Positions 22,340 to 33,428 are shown, numbered from the stretch's first letter. The stretch is DNA of 64,000 bases from Procambarus clarkii (GCF_040958095.1 NC_091185.1:13039952-13103951), one strand, 5' to 3'. Notes: generated from the sequence alone by a model not told the origin. Made by a program: numbers and translations.

Positions 22340-22921
22340 AATTACTAACAACATTGTTAGTGTCTGCAGACTTAACACTTCTTACGAAATGACTTAAGAA
22401 GTGTTTAAGTCTGCATACACTAACAATGCGTTCTGTCATGTTAGGGATTCTGGTCATCCTATTGATTGGTCTTTCTCTAAAACAATCTTTCCTGCCTCTA
22501 CACAGACGCCGTCTTGTCGATTCGGCTCTGATACACAACCTACCCAACATGAATCTTAGTCCTAGCTTTGTTGCTGTTAAATCATTCCTTTTACAGTACA
22601 TACTCAAATGTTCAAAATTTTCTAACAAATGTGACCTAACATAAGCCTATCCTTCCTATTTCATTTTTTTTCACTTTCTTTTTCCTTTTCGTTTTTCTTT
22701 CTCTTGTTTCACCTACGTTCCCATTCTTACTCCTATTATTACACCTTACCTTCCGTACCCTTTTCCTTGCTCTTATCTTCCTCTTAGATTTCTGTTTCCT
22801 CACCTCTTTCTTGTCTTACTTAATGCCTTTGCCTCCCTCGTCTCATCACAATCGACTTGATAATGGTCCAAGACGGACCGAAACGTCGTCGTTCCTTAAA
22901 TGTTTAGTACGTGGTTTGCTC
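22340..22921 (+). mobile_element. PLE-B 3' fragment
   Basis: Same sequence as the end of the PLE-B at 24.3-26.1 kb: SADTNNALFCHVRDS-type text, ALIHNLPNMNLS, then the T-rich 3' UTR and hammerhead-like motif. Around 22385 a short inverted piece (about 22340-22384 against 22390-22430) shows it too began as a head-to-head junction. Confidence 0.78.
22853..22891 (+). ncRNA. Hammerhead-like motif, PLE-B copy 1
   Basis: Stem I CGAC/GTCG, core TTGATAA, T, stem II GGTCC/GGACC, GAAA, then ACGTC. Stem III is only the self-complementary ACGT. All paired positions are intact. Confidence 0.6.
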
Positions 22922-23291
22922 AACACGGTTAACAATGTTTAGAATGTACCAAACACTATTTATAATGTCTAGAATGTAACTTACACTATTTACAATGTTA
23001 AAGTGTACCAAACACTGTTTACGATGTTTAGTGTACCGAACACTGTTCACAATGTTTAGAGAATACCAAGCACTGTTTACAATACTTAGACAGTTCTAAA
23101 CACTGTTTACAATATTTAGAGAGTACCAAACACTGTTAACAATGCTTAGAAAGTTTCAAACACTGTTTATAATGTTTAGAGTATACCAAACACTGTTTAC
23201 AATGCTTAGAGAGTTCCAAACACTGTTTACAATGTTTAGAGTGTACAAAACAGTTAACAATGCTTAGAGAGTTTCAAACACTGTTTACAAT
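22922..23291 (+). repeat. 30-bp minisatellite after PLE-B (about 12.5 units)
   Basis: Units of AACACTGTTTACAATGTTTA plus about 10 variable bases. In the second half two variants alternate (GTATACCA and GAGTTTCA endings). Homologous to the array at 26090-26239. Confidence 0.9.
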
Positions 23292-23410
23292 GACGTCTAA
23301 CCCTTTTGAATCGCCTTAAAACTTCCTTCAACCGCAAACTAAGGCAGCACTCTATTCTTTGTCCTCCTGACACTGATCTCAGTAAACGTTTCTGTGTCAT
23401 CTGCCCTTAC
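23292..23410 (+). other. Possible PLE-B N-terminal coding piece
   Basis: Translates LNRLKTSFNRKLRQHS...LSKRF, ending where the LINE begins. If it is PLE-B, the minisatellite lies between two tandem PLE-B copies. Only context supports this. Confidence 0.3.
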
Positions 23411-24308
23411 CTGGTTGATGGGGTTCTGGGAGTTCTTCTACTCCCCAAGCCCGGCCCGAGGCCAGGCTTGACTTGTGAGAGTTTGGTCCACCAGGCTGTT
23501 GCTTGGAGCGGCCCGCAGGCCCACATACCCACCACAGCCCGGTTGGTCCGGCACTCCTTGGAGGAATAAATCTAGTTTCCTCTTGAAAATGTCCACGGTT
23601 GTTCCGGCAATATTTCTTATGCTTGCTGGGAGGACGTTGAACAACCGCGGACCTCTGATGTTTATACAGTGTTCTCTGATTGTGCCTATGGCACCTCTGC
23701 TCTTCACTGGTTCTATTCTACATTTTCTTCCATATCGTTTATTCCAGTACGTTGTTATTTTACTGTGTAGATTTGGTACTTGGCACTCCAGTATCTTCCA
23801 GGTGTATATTATTTGATATCTCTCTCGTCTTCTTTCTAGTGAGTACATTTGGAGGGCTTTGAGACGATCCCAATAATTTAGATGCTTTATTGCGTCTATG
23901 CGTGCCGTATATGTTCTCTGTATTCCCTCTATTTCAGCAATCTCTCCTGCTCTGAAGGGGGAAGTGAGTACTGAACAGTACTCAAGACGGGACAACACAA
24001 GTGACTTGAAGAGTACAACCATTGTGATGGGATCCCTGGATTTGAAAGTTCTTGTAATCCATCCTATCATTTTTCTGGCTGTCGCAATATTTGCTTGGTT
24101 ATGCTCCTTAAACGTTAGGTCGTCAGACATTATTATTCCCAAATCCTTTACATGCCGTTTTCCTACTATGGGTACATTTGATTGTGTTTTGTACTCTGTA
24201 TTATGTTTAAGGTCCTCATTTTTACCGTACCTGAGTACCTGGAATTTATCACTGTTAAACATCATGTTATTTTCTGATGCCCAGTCGAAATATTTTCTGA
24301 TGCCCAGT
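23411..24308 (-). pseudogene. CR1-like LINE 3' end (RT thumb to 3' UTR)
   Basis: One open frame (24265-23438) covers the end of RT and the domain after it: MMFNSDKFQVLRYGKN, KDLGIIMSDDLTFKEH, LVLSRLEYCSVLTSPF and YKIL-like YTWKILE. It then reads into the 3' UTR (GC-rich, 23411-23570). It interrupts PLE-B. At the 5' junction TATTTTCTGATGCCCAG is present twice (24269-24307), a short duplication made at insertion or truncation. Confidence 0.82.
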
Positions 24309-25812
24309 TTTTCTCTTCCTTATTTCTATAGTCTGCCTAAAACTCATAAACCTGGTGTTCCTCTTCGTCCTATCATTTCCTCAAGGGGCTCTGTCGGCTA
24401 TCCTCTTGCCTCCTGGCTAACTAAAACTCTGACGCCTTACCTTGGAACTTTTTCTCCTGCTCGCCCTCGTCACTCTCAGGACTTCTAGAAAGACTGCGCC
24501 TACAGTCCTCCTGTAAGATTCTTAGTCTTGATGTCGACTCTCTGTTCACTAATGTTCCCCTCGGTGACGTTATTTCTTTCCTTAGACAGAAGGCGACTGA
24601 GGGCCATTTTCCTCTCCCGCTTCTTACTGTTGTTTTCCTCGAACTCATCAGACTCTGTGTCGACTCTAACTCTTTCTCTTTCAACGGTAAATATTACACT
24701 CAAACTTTCGGTGTCGCTATGGGTTCCCCTCTCTCCCCTGTTCTTGCCAATTTCTACATGGAATACTTCGGAACTGTTTTTCTTCCTTCTATTGATACTC
24801 GTCCCTCTCTCTGGCGTCGCTATGTTGATGACATTTTTGCTTTATGCCCTCATGACCTTAGCCTTTTCCAGCCTTTCCTCTCATCTCTTAACAATCTGGC
24901 TCCTTCTATCCATTTCAAAGTTGAATGGGAATCTAATTCCCTCCTTCCTTTTCTTGACGTTCACGTTCACAGCTCTGTCTCCGGGTTCTCTTTCTCTGTC
25001 TGCCGCAAACCGATGCATAGTGGCATGTACATTCATTTCTTTTCCTACCATCCTCCTTCTGTTAAGAAAAGTGTCCTCGTCTCTCTCTTCCTCCGCGCTC
25101 TACGCATCAGCGACCCTCAGTTTCTTGATTCTGAAATTTCCTTTATCTACAAATCATTCTCTCGCCTTGGTTACCCTTTACACTTTCTCAACTGTGCCTA
25201 TTCTCAAGCAAAACGTATTTGTTTCATCCTAAACCTGCTTCCAACGCTATCAGCACTGTGCTCTGCTTTCCCTTCATATCTGAACTTAAAACCTTTACCA
25301 ATACCTTTCGTCCTTTCGACATAAAGCTCGCCTTTCGACAAACTAACACTCTTCGTAGCAATCTAGTTCACACTGCTCCCCATGCTTCTAATGCTGCTGG
25401 TGTCTACTCTATTTCCTATTCGTCTTGTCCTCTCCAATACTTTGGTGAAACTGGCCGTACACTTAATGACAGACTTAAAGAACACAAGAGAAGTGTTAAT
25501 TCTGCAGACACAAATAATGCTCTCTTCTGTCATGTTAGGGATTCTAATCATCCTATTGATTGGTCTTCCTCCAAAATAATCTTTCCTGCCTCTACTCTAC
25601 ACAGACACCATCATGTCGAATCGGCTCTGATACACAACATACCCAACATGAACTTGAGTCGTGGCTTTGTTGCTGTTGACTCTTCCCTTTCACAGTATAT
25701 ACATAAATGTTCTAAACTTTCTAACAAACGTGACCTAACATTAGCCTACCCCTTCCTTTTATCATTCTTCTTTTTCTTTCTCTTGTTTTCTTTTACAATC
25801 CGATTTGATTGA
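24309..25812 (+). pseudogene. PLE-B reverse transcriptase-GIY-YIG protein (broken)
   Basis: RT blocks in order: YSLPKTHKPGVPLRPIISS (24330), SLDVDSLFTNVPLGDV (24520), FGVAMGSPLSPVLANFYME (24706), RRYVDDIFAL (24812) and LLPFLDVHVHSS (24945). The RT frame is open to 25324. Near 25220 the frame moves, and the endonuclease follows: GVYSISYSSCPLQYFGETG (25399-25456), RTLNDRLKEHKRS, then the family tail CSKLSNKRDLT. The N-terminal third is missing because of the LINE. The protein differs strongly from PLE-A, so it is a separate family. Confidence 0.85.
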
Positions 25813-26019
25813 TGAAGATTAAGCCACCCCAAAAGTGGCACGGGCATGAATAGCCCGTAAATAATTTTACAATCCCTCTCTTATTCCTATTAGTACCTCC
25901 CTCTATTACACCTTACCTTCCGTTCCTGTTGCCTTGCTTTTTCGTCCTCTAAGATTTCCTTCTCCTCACCTCTCTCTCTTGCCTATTTATTGCCATTGCC
26001 TCCTTCCTCTCATCACAAT

Positions 26020-26059
26020 CGACTTGATAATGGTCCAGAACGGACCTAAACGTCGTCGT
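26020..26059 (+). ncRNA. Hammerhead-like motif, PLE-B copy 2
   Basis: Same fold as 22853-22891, but the GAAA element reads TAAA (G12 lost), so this copy should be inactive. Confidence 0.5.
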
Positions 26060-26089
26060 CTCTTCACTTTCTAGTGTGTGGTTTTGGGC

Positions 26090-26239
26090 AACACTGTTTA
26101 CAATGTTTAAAGTATACCAAGCTCTGTTTACAATGTTTAAAGTATACCAAGCACTGTTTACAATGTTTAAAGTATACCAAGCACTGTTTACAATGTTTAA
26201 AGTATACCAAGCACTGTTTACAATGCTTAGAGAGTTCCA
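26090..26239 (+). repeat. 30-bp minisatellite after PLE-B copy 2 (5 units)
   Basis: Nearly identical 30-bp units (TTTACAATGTTTAAAGTATA core) that begin about 30 bp after the hammerhead motif. Confidence 0.92.
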
Positions 26240-26385
26240 AACACACTAGCAATTCATACGATGTAACGCTGAAGTGAAATATAATGTGATTCGAAAAGTT
26301 ATATTGAATTTAACGTTTGTCCATTAAAGATATATAAGAGCGATATTTCGTTTAAGGTGACCACATGTGGAGTCCCTTACCTGCT

Positions 26386-26520
26386 GAGGCGTGACGACCA
26401 GCGGGTCCAGGAGCTGTGAGGCGTGACGACCAGCGGGTCCAGGAGCTGTGAGGCGTGACGACCAGCGGGTCCAGGAGCAGCGAGGCGTGACGACCAGCGG
26501 GTCCAGGAGCAGCGAGGCGT
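26386..26520 (+). repeat. 32-bp minisatellite (4.2 units)
   Basis: Unit starts GAGGCGTGACGACCAGCGGG at 26386, 26418, 26450, 26482 and 26514. Two subtypes: GCTGT ending (first two units) and GCAGC ending (next two). Confidence 0.93.
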
Positions 26521-27112
26521 GTCACCGTCCGTTGTGACCCTACAGTGGGACGCACCACTCAACATTAATATGACAGAACCCTCGCGCTTGAAGGCATGCG
26601 TGCCACCACGCCATTATTTACTGACACCACAATGCCTCTTAAAGGAACTGGAGTTACTTTGACATATTACCGGCGAGGCCGCAGTTTTAGGTAGGCTCGG
26701 CGACGAGGCCTCTCCACGACTATGGACAGTCAGACGGAAAACACTTGATAGCGACCTACATTCAATTATTATATTAAAATATGTAAACATAAGAGAGCCT
26801 TAACACTGTTTTTATCTTCTTCGTATAAACATTTTATAAGTTCCTACGTATTTATACAGCAATTACTTAATACTCGCTGAAGAATCACAAACTAATATAT
26901 AAATTGTCCAAATTCTTTCATCCTACAAAAAGATTACTAATTCTGCGGGATAACTCTGTCATTTCTTGACACATGACTTCCACACTTTTTAAGACTATTT
27001 GCAGCTTATTGACAGAACAAGCGAGATCATGGAGTGTTCTACCAAGCGAATTGCAATTGATAATACTACTGTTCCTTCTTGATAACACTTTACGAGTGTA
27101 ATGCTATTGGAT
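26521..27112. other. No recognisable feature
   Basis: Unique-looking, partly AT-rich sequence between two minisatellites; only short ORFs. Confidence 0.4.
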
Positions 27113-28240
27113 GGCATCAGTTTCCAGCCAGGCGGAGGCATCAGTGTCCAGCCAGGTGGAGGCATCAGTGTCCAGCCAGGTGGAGGCATCAGTGTCCAGC
27201 CAGGTGGAGGCATCAGTGTCCAGCCAGGCGGACTCATCAGTGTCCAGCCAGGTGGAGGCATCAGTGTCCAGCCAGGTGGAGGCATCAGTGTCCAGCCAGG
27301 TGGAGGCATCAGTGTCCAGCCAGGCGGAGGCATCAGTGTCCAGCCAGGTGGAGGCATCAGTGTCCAGCCAGGCGGAGGCATCAGTGTCCAGCCAGGTGGA
27401 GGCATCAGTGTCCAGCCAGGTGGAGGCATCAGTGTCTAGCCAGGTGGAGGCATCAGTGTCCAGCCAGGTGGAGGCATCAGTGTCCAGCCAGGTGGAGGCA
27501 TCAGTTTCCAGCCAGGTGGAGGCATCAGTGTCCAGCCAGGTGGAGGCATCAGTGTCCAGCCAGGCGGAGGCATCAGTGTCCAGCCAGGTGGAGGCATCAG
27601 TTTCCAGCCAGGCGGAGGCATCAGTGTCCAGCCAGGTGGAGGCATCAGTGTCCAGCCAGGCGGAGGCATCAGTTTCCAGCCAGGTGGAGGCATCAGTGTC
27701 CAGCCAGGTGGAGGCATCAGTGTCCAGCCAGGTGGAGGCATCAGTGTCCAGCCAGGTGGAGGCATCAGTGTCCAGCCAGGTGGAGGCATCAGTGTCCAGC
27801 CAGGTGGAGGCATCAGTGTCCAGCCAGGCGGAGGCATCAGTGTCCAGCCAGGTGGAGGCATCAGTGTCCAGCCAGGCGGAGGCATCAGTTTCCAGCCAGG
27901 TGGAGGCATCAGTGTCCAGCCAGGTGGAGGCATCAGTGTCCAGCCAGGTGGAGGCATCAGTGTCCAGCCAGGTGGAGGCATCAGTGTCCAGCCAGGTGGA
28001 GGCATCAGTTTCCAGCCAGGTGGAGGCATCAGTGTCCAGCCAGGTGGAGGCATCAGTGTCCAGCCAGGCGGAGGCATCAGTGTCCAGCCAGGTGGAGGCA
28101 TCAGTTTCCAGCCAGGCGGAGGCATCAGTGTCCAGCCAGGTGGAGGCATCAGTGTCCAGCCAGGCGGAGGCATCAGTTTCCAGCCAGGTGGAGGCATCAG
28201 TGTCCAGCCAGGTGGAGGCATCAGTGTCCAGCCAGACGGA
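27113..28240 (+). repeat. 24-bp minisatellite, 47 units
   Basis: 1128 bp = 47 x 24. Unit GGCATCAGTGTCCAGCCAGG + TGGA. Two positions vary: GTG/TTT-type (GTGTCC or GTTTCC) and T/C (GGTGGA or GGCGGA). As 24 is a multiple of 3 and the unit has no stop in several frames, long ORFs appear on both strands (HQCPARWR, VSSQVEAS, PPPGWTLM repeats). I treat them as by-products. Variant order shows a 21-unit (504-bp) higher-order duplication. Confidence 0.95.
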
Positions 28241-28384
28241 AACATACGTTGCATAGTACTGTATGACCTCAGCATAGTACTGTTATGAAAATACTATAAT
28301 TTTCTATAACATTATTCTGCTACAGTAGTCTATATTATTGTATGTGTATGTGGTTTATATTATTATGTACATGTGTATATTGTT

Positions 28385-28485
28385 TATATATTTCACATTT
28401 CATTATGTTAATATATTTCACATTTTATTATGTTAATATATTTCACATTTCATTATGTTTATAAATATTTCACATTTCATTATGT
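28385..28485. repeat. ~27-bp AT-rich minisatellite (about 4 units)
   Basis: Repeats of ATATTTCACATTTCATTATG with small length changes. Confidence 0.85.
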
Positions 28486-28542
28486 CATTGTTTGTGGTTG
28501 AAGAGCTTGTTTGACTAATGTAGGCTTGTCAGCCCCTGTGTC

Positions 28543-28640
28543 TATGTATTCACCTAGTTGTGCTTGCGGGGGTTGAGCTCTGCTCTTTCGGCCCACCTCT
28601 CAACTGTCAATCAATCGACTGATTTTTTGTTTTATTTTTT
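28543..28640 (-). mobile_element. LINE 3'-end fragment
   Basis: Reverse complement of the 3' end of the LINE at 31200-31286 (AGGTGAATA..., CCCCCGCAAGCACAA, TTGATTGATTGACAG-like). Confidence 0.7.
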
Positions 28641-29354
28641 CCACACACACACACACAAGGTACGCGGTAGGGTAGGGTCACGTTGTTGATGCGCTCCTAG
28701 AAAAACCTTTCATAACTTGTGACATCTGAGTGATACCGAGGAAAACCATTGTGGAACTGTAATATGAAAGGGTAGCACTCCGGATAGGAAATAGTTGTTT
28801 CAGTGATTGTGTCTGATAATGCAAAGTAGCAAGTAATCAAGGAGTACGACATCAGTGTCACGGAGGAAACCTGGCGCCTGGCAGCGGTGCGAGCGCAATC
28901 AAGGCCTACTGAACGCGGATTGCTCCATAAACTCACCTATTGTGCACTTGGGGGGTTGAAGTGGCCGGTAAGTGTCAGTCTCTTGTGTCACTCTAAATGT
29001 GTAGTGTTCATTTAGTATAAAACTAAGGCTTGGATATAAGCTAAATTAACTCAAACGAATCTCGATAAATATACGGCTCATTTGGGACTAGTTTTTCACA
29101 CATAGGTGAGAAAGTAGTTGCTACCAGAACCCCCCCCCCCCACACACACACGTTCCCACCCCCTCACCAGTATCCCTCCGCCACACACACACCACACATC
29201 ATACCCCCCCCCCCCCCCCATAGACCCAGCCACAAGCTACCCCAAGTCTCTTCGCCTCACCCCTCCAGCACTGTCCATCCCCACCACCCCTCCCCTCTCC
29301 CTCTCTTTCCCTCATCATATCCCCTCCAAAACATACACACACACAAACACATAC
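28641..29354. other. Unassigned, with (AC)n and C-rich low complexity
   Basis: (AC)n at 28643-28657 and C/A-rich tracts at 29128-29345, including C runs of 10 or more. No coding signal. Confidence 0.5.
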
Positions 29355-31286
29355 ATGGAGAAACTATAGGAATAACAGGACACTGGAGAGCAGAGAAAGA
29401 TACCAGAATGCCAGGAATGGATATGTCAGGATGAGAAGAGAGGCAGAAAGACAATACGAAAATGACAACGCAAGCAAGGCAAAGACTCAGCCTAAATTGT
29501 TGCATAGCCACATCAGGAGAAAAACAACAGTAAAGGAACAGGTTATGAAATTAAGGATAGGGGCGGAAGGATTCACTACAAACGACAAGGAAGTGTGTGA
29601 GGAGCCGAATAAGAAATTCCAGGAGGTCTTCACCTAGAGCAAGGAGAAATTTCAGAGATAAGAGATGGAATAGCTAACCAGGAACCACTGGAAGAGTTTG
29701 AGATTACCAGCGGGGAAGTAAGGAAGTGTTTACTAGAGTTGGATGTGACAAAGGCTATAGGTCCAGATGGTATCTCCCCTTGGATACTAAAGGAAGGAGC
29801 AAAAGAACAGTGCCTACCACTCTCCATAGTGTATAACAAATCACTGGCAACAGGGGAACTGCTAGATATTGAGAAAGCAGCTAACGTAGTCCCGATATAC
29901 AAGAAAGGGGATAGACAGGAGGCACTGAACTACAGGCCAGTGTCCCTAACCTGCATACCATGCAAGCTGATGGAGAAGATTGTGCGAAGAAAGCTAGTGG
30001 AGCATCTGAAGCGAAGGAACTTTGTAACACAGCATCAACATGTGTTCAGGGATGGCAAGTCATGCCTCACAGGGTTACTTGAATTCTTCGACCAGGCAAC
30101 TAAAATAAGGCAAGAAAGAGAAGGGTGGGCAGACTGCAGATTTTTGGATTGTCAGAAAGCCTTTGATACAGTACCACACAAGAGGCTAGTGAAAAAGCTG
30201 GAGATGCAGGCTGGAGTGAAAGGGAAGGTACTCCACTGGATAAATGAGTACCTAAGCAACAGGAGACAACGAGTCTGTGTGAGGAGTGAGGTCTCAGATT
30301 GGCGAGATGTTACAAGTGGAGTCCCGCAGGGGTCAGTCCTTGGACCTATACTGTTTCTGGTATATGTAAATAATCTCCCAGAGGGTATAGATTCGTTTCT
30401 CTCAATGTTTGCCGATGATGCAAAAATTATGAGGAGGATTGAAACAGAGGATGATAATAGGAGGCTACAAGATGACCTAGACAGACTGAGCGAATTGTCC
30501 AACAAATGGCTGTTGAAGTTCAACCCGAGTAAATGCAAAGTAATGAAACTAGGCAGTGGAAACAGGAAGCCAGACACAGGATACAGAATAGGAGATGAAA
30601 TACTTAATGAAACAGAAAGAAAGATCTTGGAGTTGATATCACACCAAACCTGTCTCCTGAAGCCCACATAAAAAGAATAACGTCTGCAGCATATGCGAGG
30701 CTGGCTAACATCAGAACAGCGTTCACGAACCTGTGTAAGGAATCATTCAGAATCTTGTACACCACATATGTAAGACCAATCCTGGAGTATGCGGCCCCAG
30801 CATGGAGCCCATACCTTGTCAAGCACAAGACGAAGCTGGAAAAAGTCCAAAGGTATGCTACTAGACTAGTCCCAGAACTAAGAGGCATGAGTTATGAGGA
30901 AAGGCTGCGGGAAATGCACCTTACGACACTGGAAGACAGAAGAGTAAGGGGGGACATGATCACAACCTACAAAATCCTCAGGGGAATCGACCGGGTAAAC
31001 AAGGAAAAACTATTTAACACTGGCGGGACGCGAACAAGGGGACACAGGTGGAAACTGAGTACCCAAATGAGCCACAGGGACGTAAGAAGAAACTTTTTCA
31101 GTGTCAGAGTAGTTAACGGATGGAATGCATTAGGCAGTGATGTGGTGGAGGCTGACTCCATACACAGTTTTAAATGTAGATATGATAGAGCCCAGTAGGC
31201 TCAGGAACCTGTACACCAGTTGATTGATCTGTTGAGAGGCGGCACCAAAGAGCCAAAGCTGAACCCCCGCAAGCACAAATAGGTGA
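29355..31286 (+). mobile_element. 5'-truncated CR1-like LINE
   Basis: Runs from a pre-RT region (REAERQYEND, AKTQPKLLHSHI; also found at 59.8-60.0 kb minus) through RT to a 3' UTR ending CCCCCGCAAGCACAAATAGG, followed by (AC)n 31287-31301. The endonuclease is missing. Confidence 0.85.
29739..31198 (+). pseudogene. LINE reverse transcriptase (one frameshift)
   Basis: Open frame 29739-30671 holds KAIGPDGISPWILKE, ANVVPIYKKGDRQEALNYRP, the QHQHVFRDGKSCLTGLL block, [46 protein letters not shown] and SNKWLLKFNPSKCKVMKLG. These are RT fingers, palm (motif A Asp in LDCQKAFD, the GVPQGS motif, catalytic ADD) and thumb. After a one-base loss near 30620 the frame continues at 30755-31198 with YVRPILEYAAPAWSP, RLVPELRGMSYEERL and SFKCRYD. 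An earlier stop at 29635 separates the N-part. This is one of the youngest-looking LINEs here. Confidence 0.87.
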
Positions 31287-31302
31287 GCACACACACACAC
31301 AG

Positions 31303-31861
31303 TAAGGAGGCATTTAGGGCGCTTTACACTGCCTATGTGAGGCCAGTCTTAGAGTATGCCACCTCATCATGGAGTCCCCATCTGAAGAAGCATATAATGA
31401 AACTGGAAAAGGTTCAGAGGTTTGCAACGAGACTCGTCCCAGAGCTACGAGGGATGGGGTATGAGGAGCGCCTGAGGGAACTGTGCCTTACGACACTAGA
31501 AAGAAGAAGGGAGAGGGGGGACATGATAGGAACGTATAAAATACTCAGAGGGATTGACAGAGTGGACATAGACGAAATGTTCACACGGAATAGTAACAGA
31601 ACGAGGGGACATGGATGGAAGCTTGAAACTCAGATGAGTCACAGAGATGTTAGGAAGTTTTCTTTTAGCGTGAGAGTAGTGGGAAAATGGAATGCACTTC
31701 AGGAACAGGTTGTGGAAGCAAATACTATTCATAATTTTAAAACCAGGTATGATAGGGAAATTGGACAGGAGTCATTGCTGTAAACAACCGATGCTCGAAA
31801 GGCGGGATCCAAGAGTCAATGCTCGATCCTTCAGACACAACTAGGTGAGTATAACTAGGTG

Positions 31862-31865
<4 letters not shown>
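31303..31865 (+). pseudogene. LINE 3' fragment, second copy
   Basis: Frame to 31783: EAFRALYTAYVRPVLEYATS, RFATRLVPELRGMGYEERLR and the ending NFKTRYDRE, homologous to the copy just upstream but diverged, followed by a 3' UTR ending AACTAGGTGAGTA. It starts right after the (AC)n tail of the first copy. Confidence 0.83.

Positions 31866-31930
<65 letters not shown>
31866..31930. repeat. (AC)n tail of LINE
   Basis: About 32 dinucleotides directly after the LINE end TAGGTGAGTA. Confidence 0.95.
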
Positions 31931-31931
<1 letters not shown>

Positions 31932-32076
31932 CTACCACCAACTCCTCACCTCAAGACATTGAGTCACCACCCCTTCTCAAACAGCCCACACACACACATG
32001 TATCACAAACAGGATTTGGCACCTAGGTGATAGGTTTGACCATACTATCAGCCACCTTCCTCCTCTCCCTCTCTCT

Positions 32077-32157
32077 TCCATCTCTCTCTCTCTCTCTCTC
32101 TTGCTCTTCCATCTCTCTCTCTCTCTTGCTCTTCCATCTCTCTCTCTCTCTTGCTCT

Positions 32158-32202
<45 letters not shown>

Positions 32203-32205
32203 GCC
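32077..32205. repeat. (TC)n with ~30-bp higher repeat
   Basis: TC dinucleotides interrupted four times by TTGCTCTTCCATC. Confidence 0.93.
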
Positions 32206-32399
32206 CCCCTCCTGGCAAACCCTATCAAGACATAGTATGAACAGGGACAAACATGGCAGTGAGGACTTCTAAGAGAACAGGGAAAAGTCAATGTGACCAA
32301 ATGATGGAAGTGTTTGCCCAGGTTTTGGAGGATATCAAAAGGGAGATGCATGAAATGAATAATACAATATGAACCTGCAGAGCAATCAGAACAGGTTTA

Positions 32400-33290
32400 G
32401 AATCTGTTTGGGATTCTCAGTAGGAACAGTGACATTGGTCACAATGACTTGTGGCTTTTATTTAGGCCACTGGTCACTTAATTGCCACTGAGATTCATTG
32501 AACCACATCTCTATTTTGGTTAATTGCCATAAAGTCAGGCCTCGGGAGAAATAGTCAGCTAGATTATCTTTGGTGGGTACATATCTCAGTTTGTATCCTG
32601 CTGATAACTCTCTAATTTCCTTAATGAAGTTACTTACGTAAGGAGTTTTACTATTGTTATTTCTCACTCACTGTAGTACTGCCTCATTATCTTAGCATAC
32701 CACTGTTTCTTCAAAGTGGATGTTACCTAGTGCATTTATCAGAAAATAGCCAGTCTTACTCCTAGCAGTAGGGCAAAATCCTATGTCGGTACATTGAAAT
32801 GTACCGGAAAGTTAGCTTCAGCTTCCTGGCATTGAGTGAAGTTGGCGGTTTTAAGGTCAAGCTCTTGACGTCGGAGCTCTAGCCTCTCTTGGTCACGTTC
32901 ACACTCCAATGCAACTCATTTTTCCAGGAGTTGAAGTTGTTCTCTCTCATGTTCACGTTGGAGTTCAACTTGTTCCCTCTGGAGGGCAGCTTCCTGTTCT
33001 CTTACCTGAAAAGCTTCCTTCTGAAAGTCAGCTTGTTCCCTCTGACGTTCGCCTTCTATATTGGCTAGCTCGATCTTCAACTTCATGGCTGCTAGGGTGG
33101 TCTTGTCTGCAATCTGAAGTTGTTCATGCACTTCTGGAGTGATTATGTCGTTTTCTAGCCGGTGCTCTAAAATTAAATTATGGAGTTCAGATTTGTTGGC
33201 ACCATGAGGGGGAGAAATGTGATGTTGTAGCAATGACCGTTTCCATTGCCACAACTCCAGTTGTGGCAATGACCGTTTCTTCAAAGGAAA
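32400..33290 (-). pseudogene. Deleted BEL/Pao retrotransposon: gag coiled coil joined to RNase H
   Basis: Minus strand. 33284-32916 encodes a Glu/Gln/Arg-rich coiled coil (REQEAALQREQVELQREHER) after NKSELHNLILEHRLEND, gag-like. The next part (32770-32458) matches the BEL/Pao RNase H: HFEETVV, DNEAVLQ, VSNFIKEIREL, RYVPTKDNLADYFSRG, then MWFNESQW. Protease and RT should lie between but are absent, so about 2 kb or more were deleted. Stops occur near 32695 and 32668. Confidence 0.72.
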
Positions 33291-33365
33291 CGATGTGACC
33301 CTGGCTTATGATGTGAGAAAATTGGCTTGTCCATTTGATACTAGGTAAGCTACTGTGCTATATGC

Positions 33366-33392
33366 CTTTCCTGGGGCATAGCCCCAGGAAAG
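33366..33392. repeat. 12-bp perfect hairpin
   Basis: CTTTCCTGGGGC / GCCCCAGGAAAG around ATA. The next ~22 bp (33413-33434) match the PLE-B coding end in reverse. Confidence 0.75.
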
Positions 33393-33428
33393 TGAAGAAG
33401 CATATAATGAAAATTTTGAACATTTGAG

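Noticed and set aside
24421..24703. Charged minus-strand ORFs
   Set aside because: Antisense of the PLE-B RT.
27113..28240. CRISPR-like array
   Set aside because: Units are contiguous with no unique spacers, and the DNA is clearly animal.
27079..28275. 395-, 381- and 279-residue ORFs over the 24-bp minisatellite
   Set aside because: A multiple-of-three unit without stops gives open frames on both strands automatically; no start context or non-repeat domain.
31977..32351. Arg/Glu-repeat ORF on the minus strand
   Set aside because: Translation of (TC)n.
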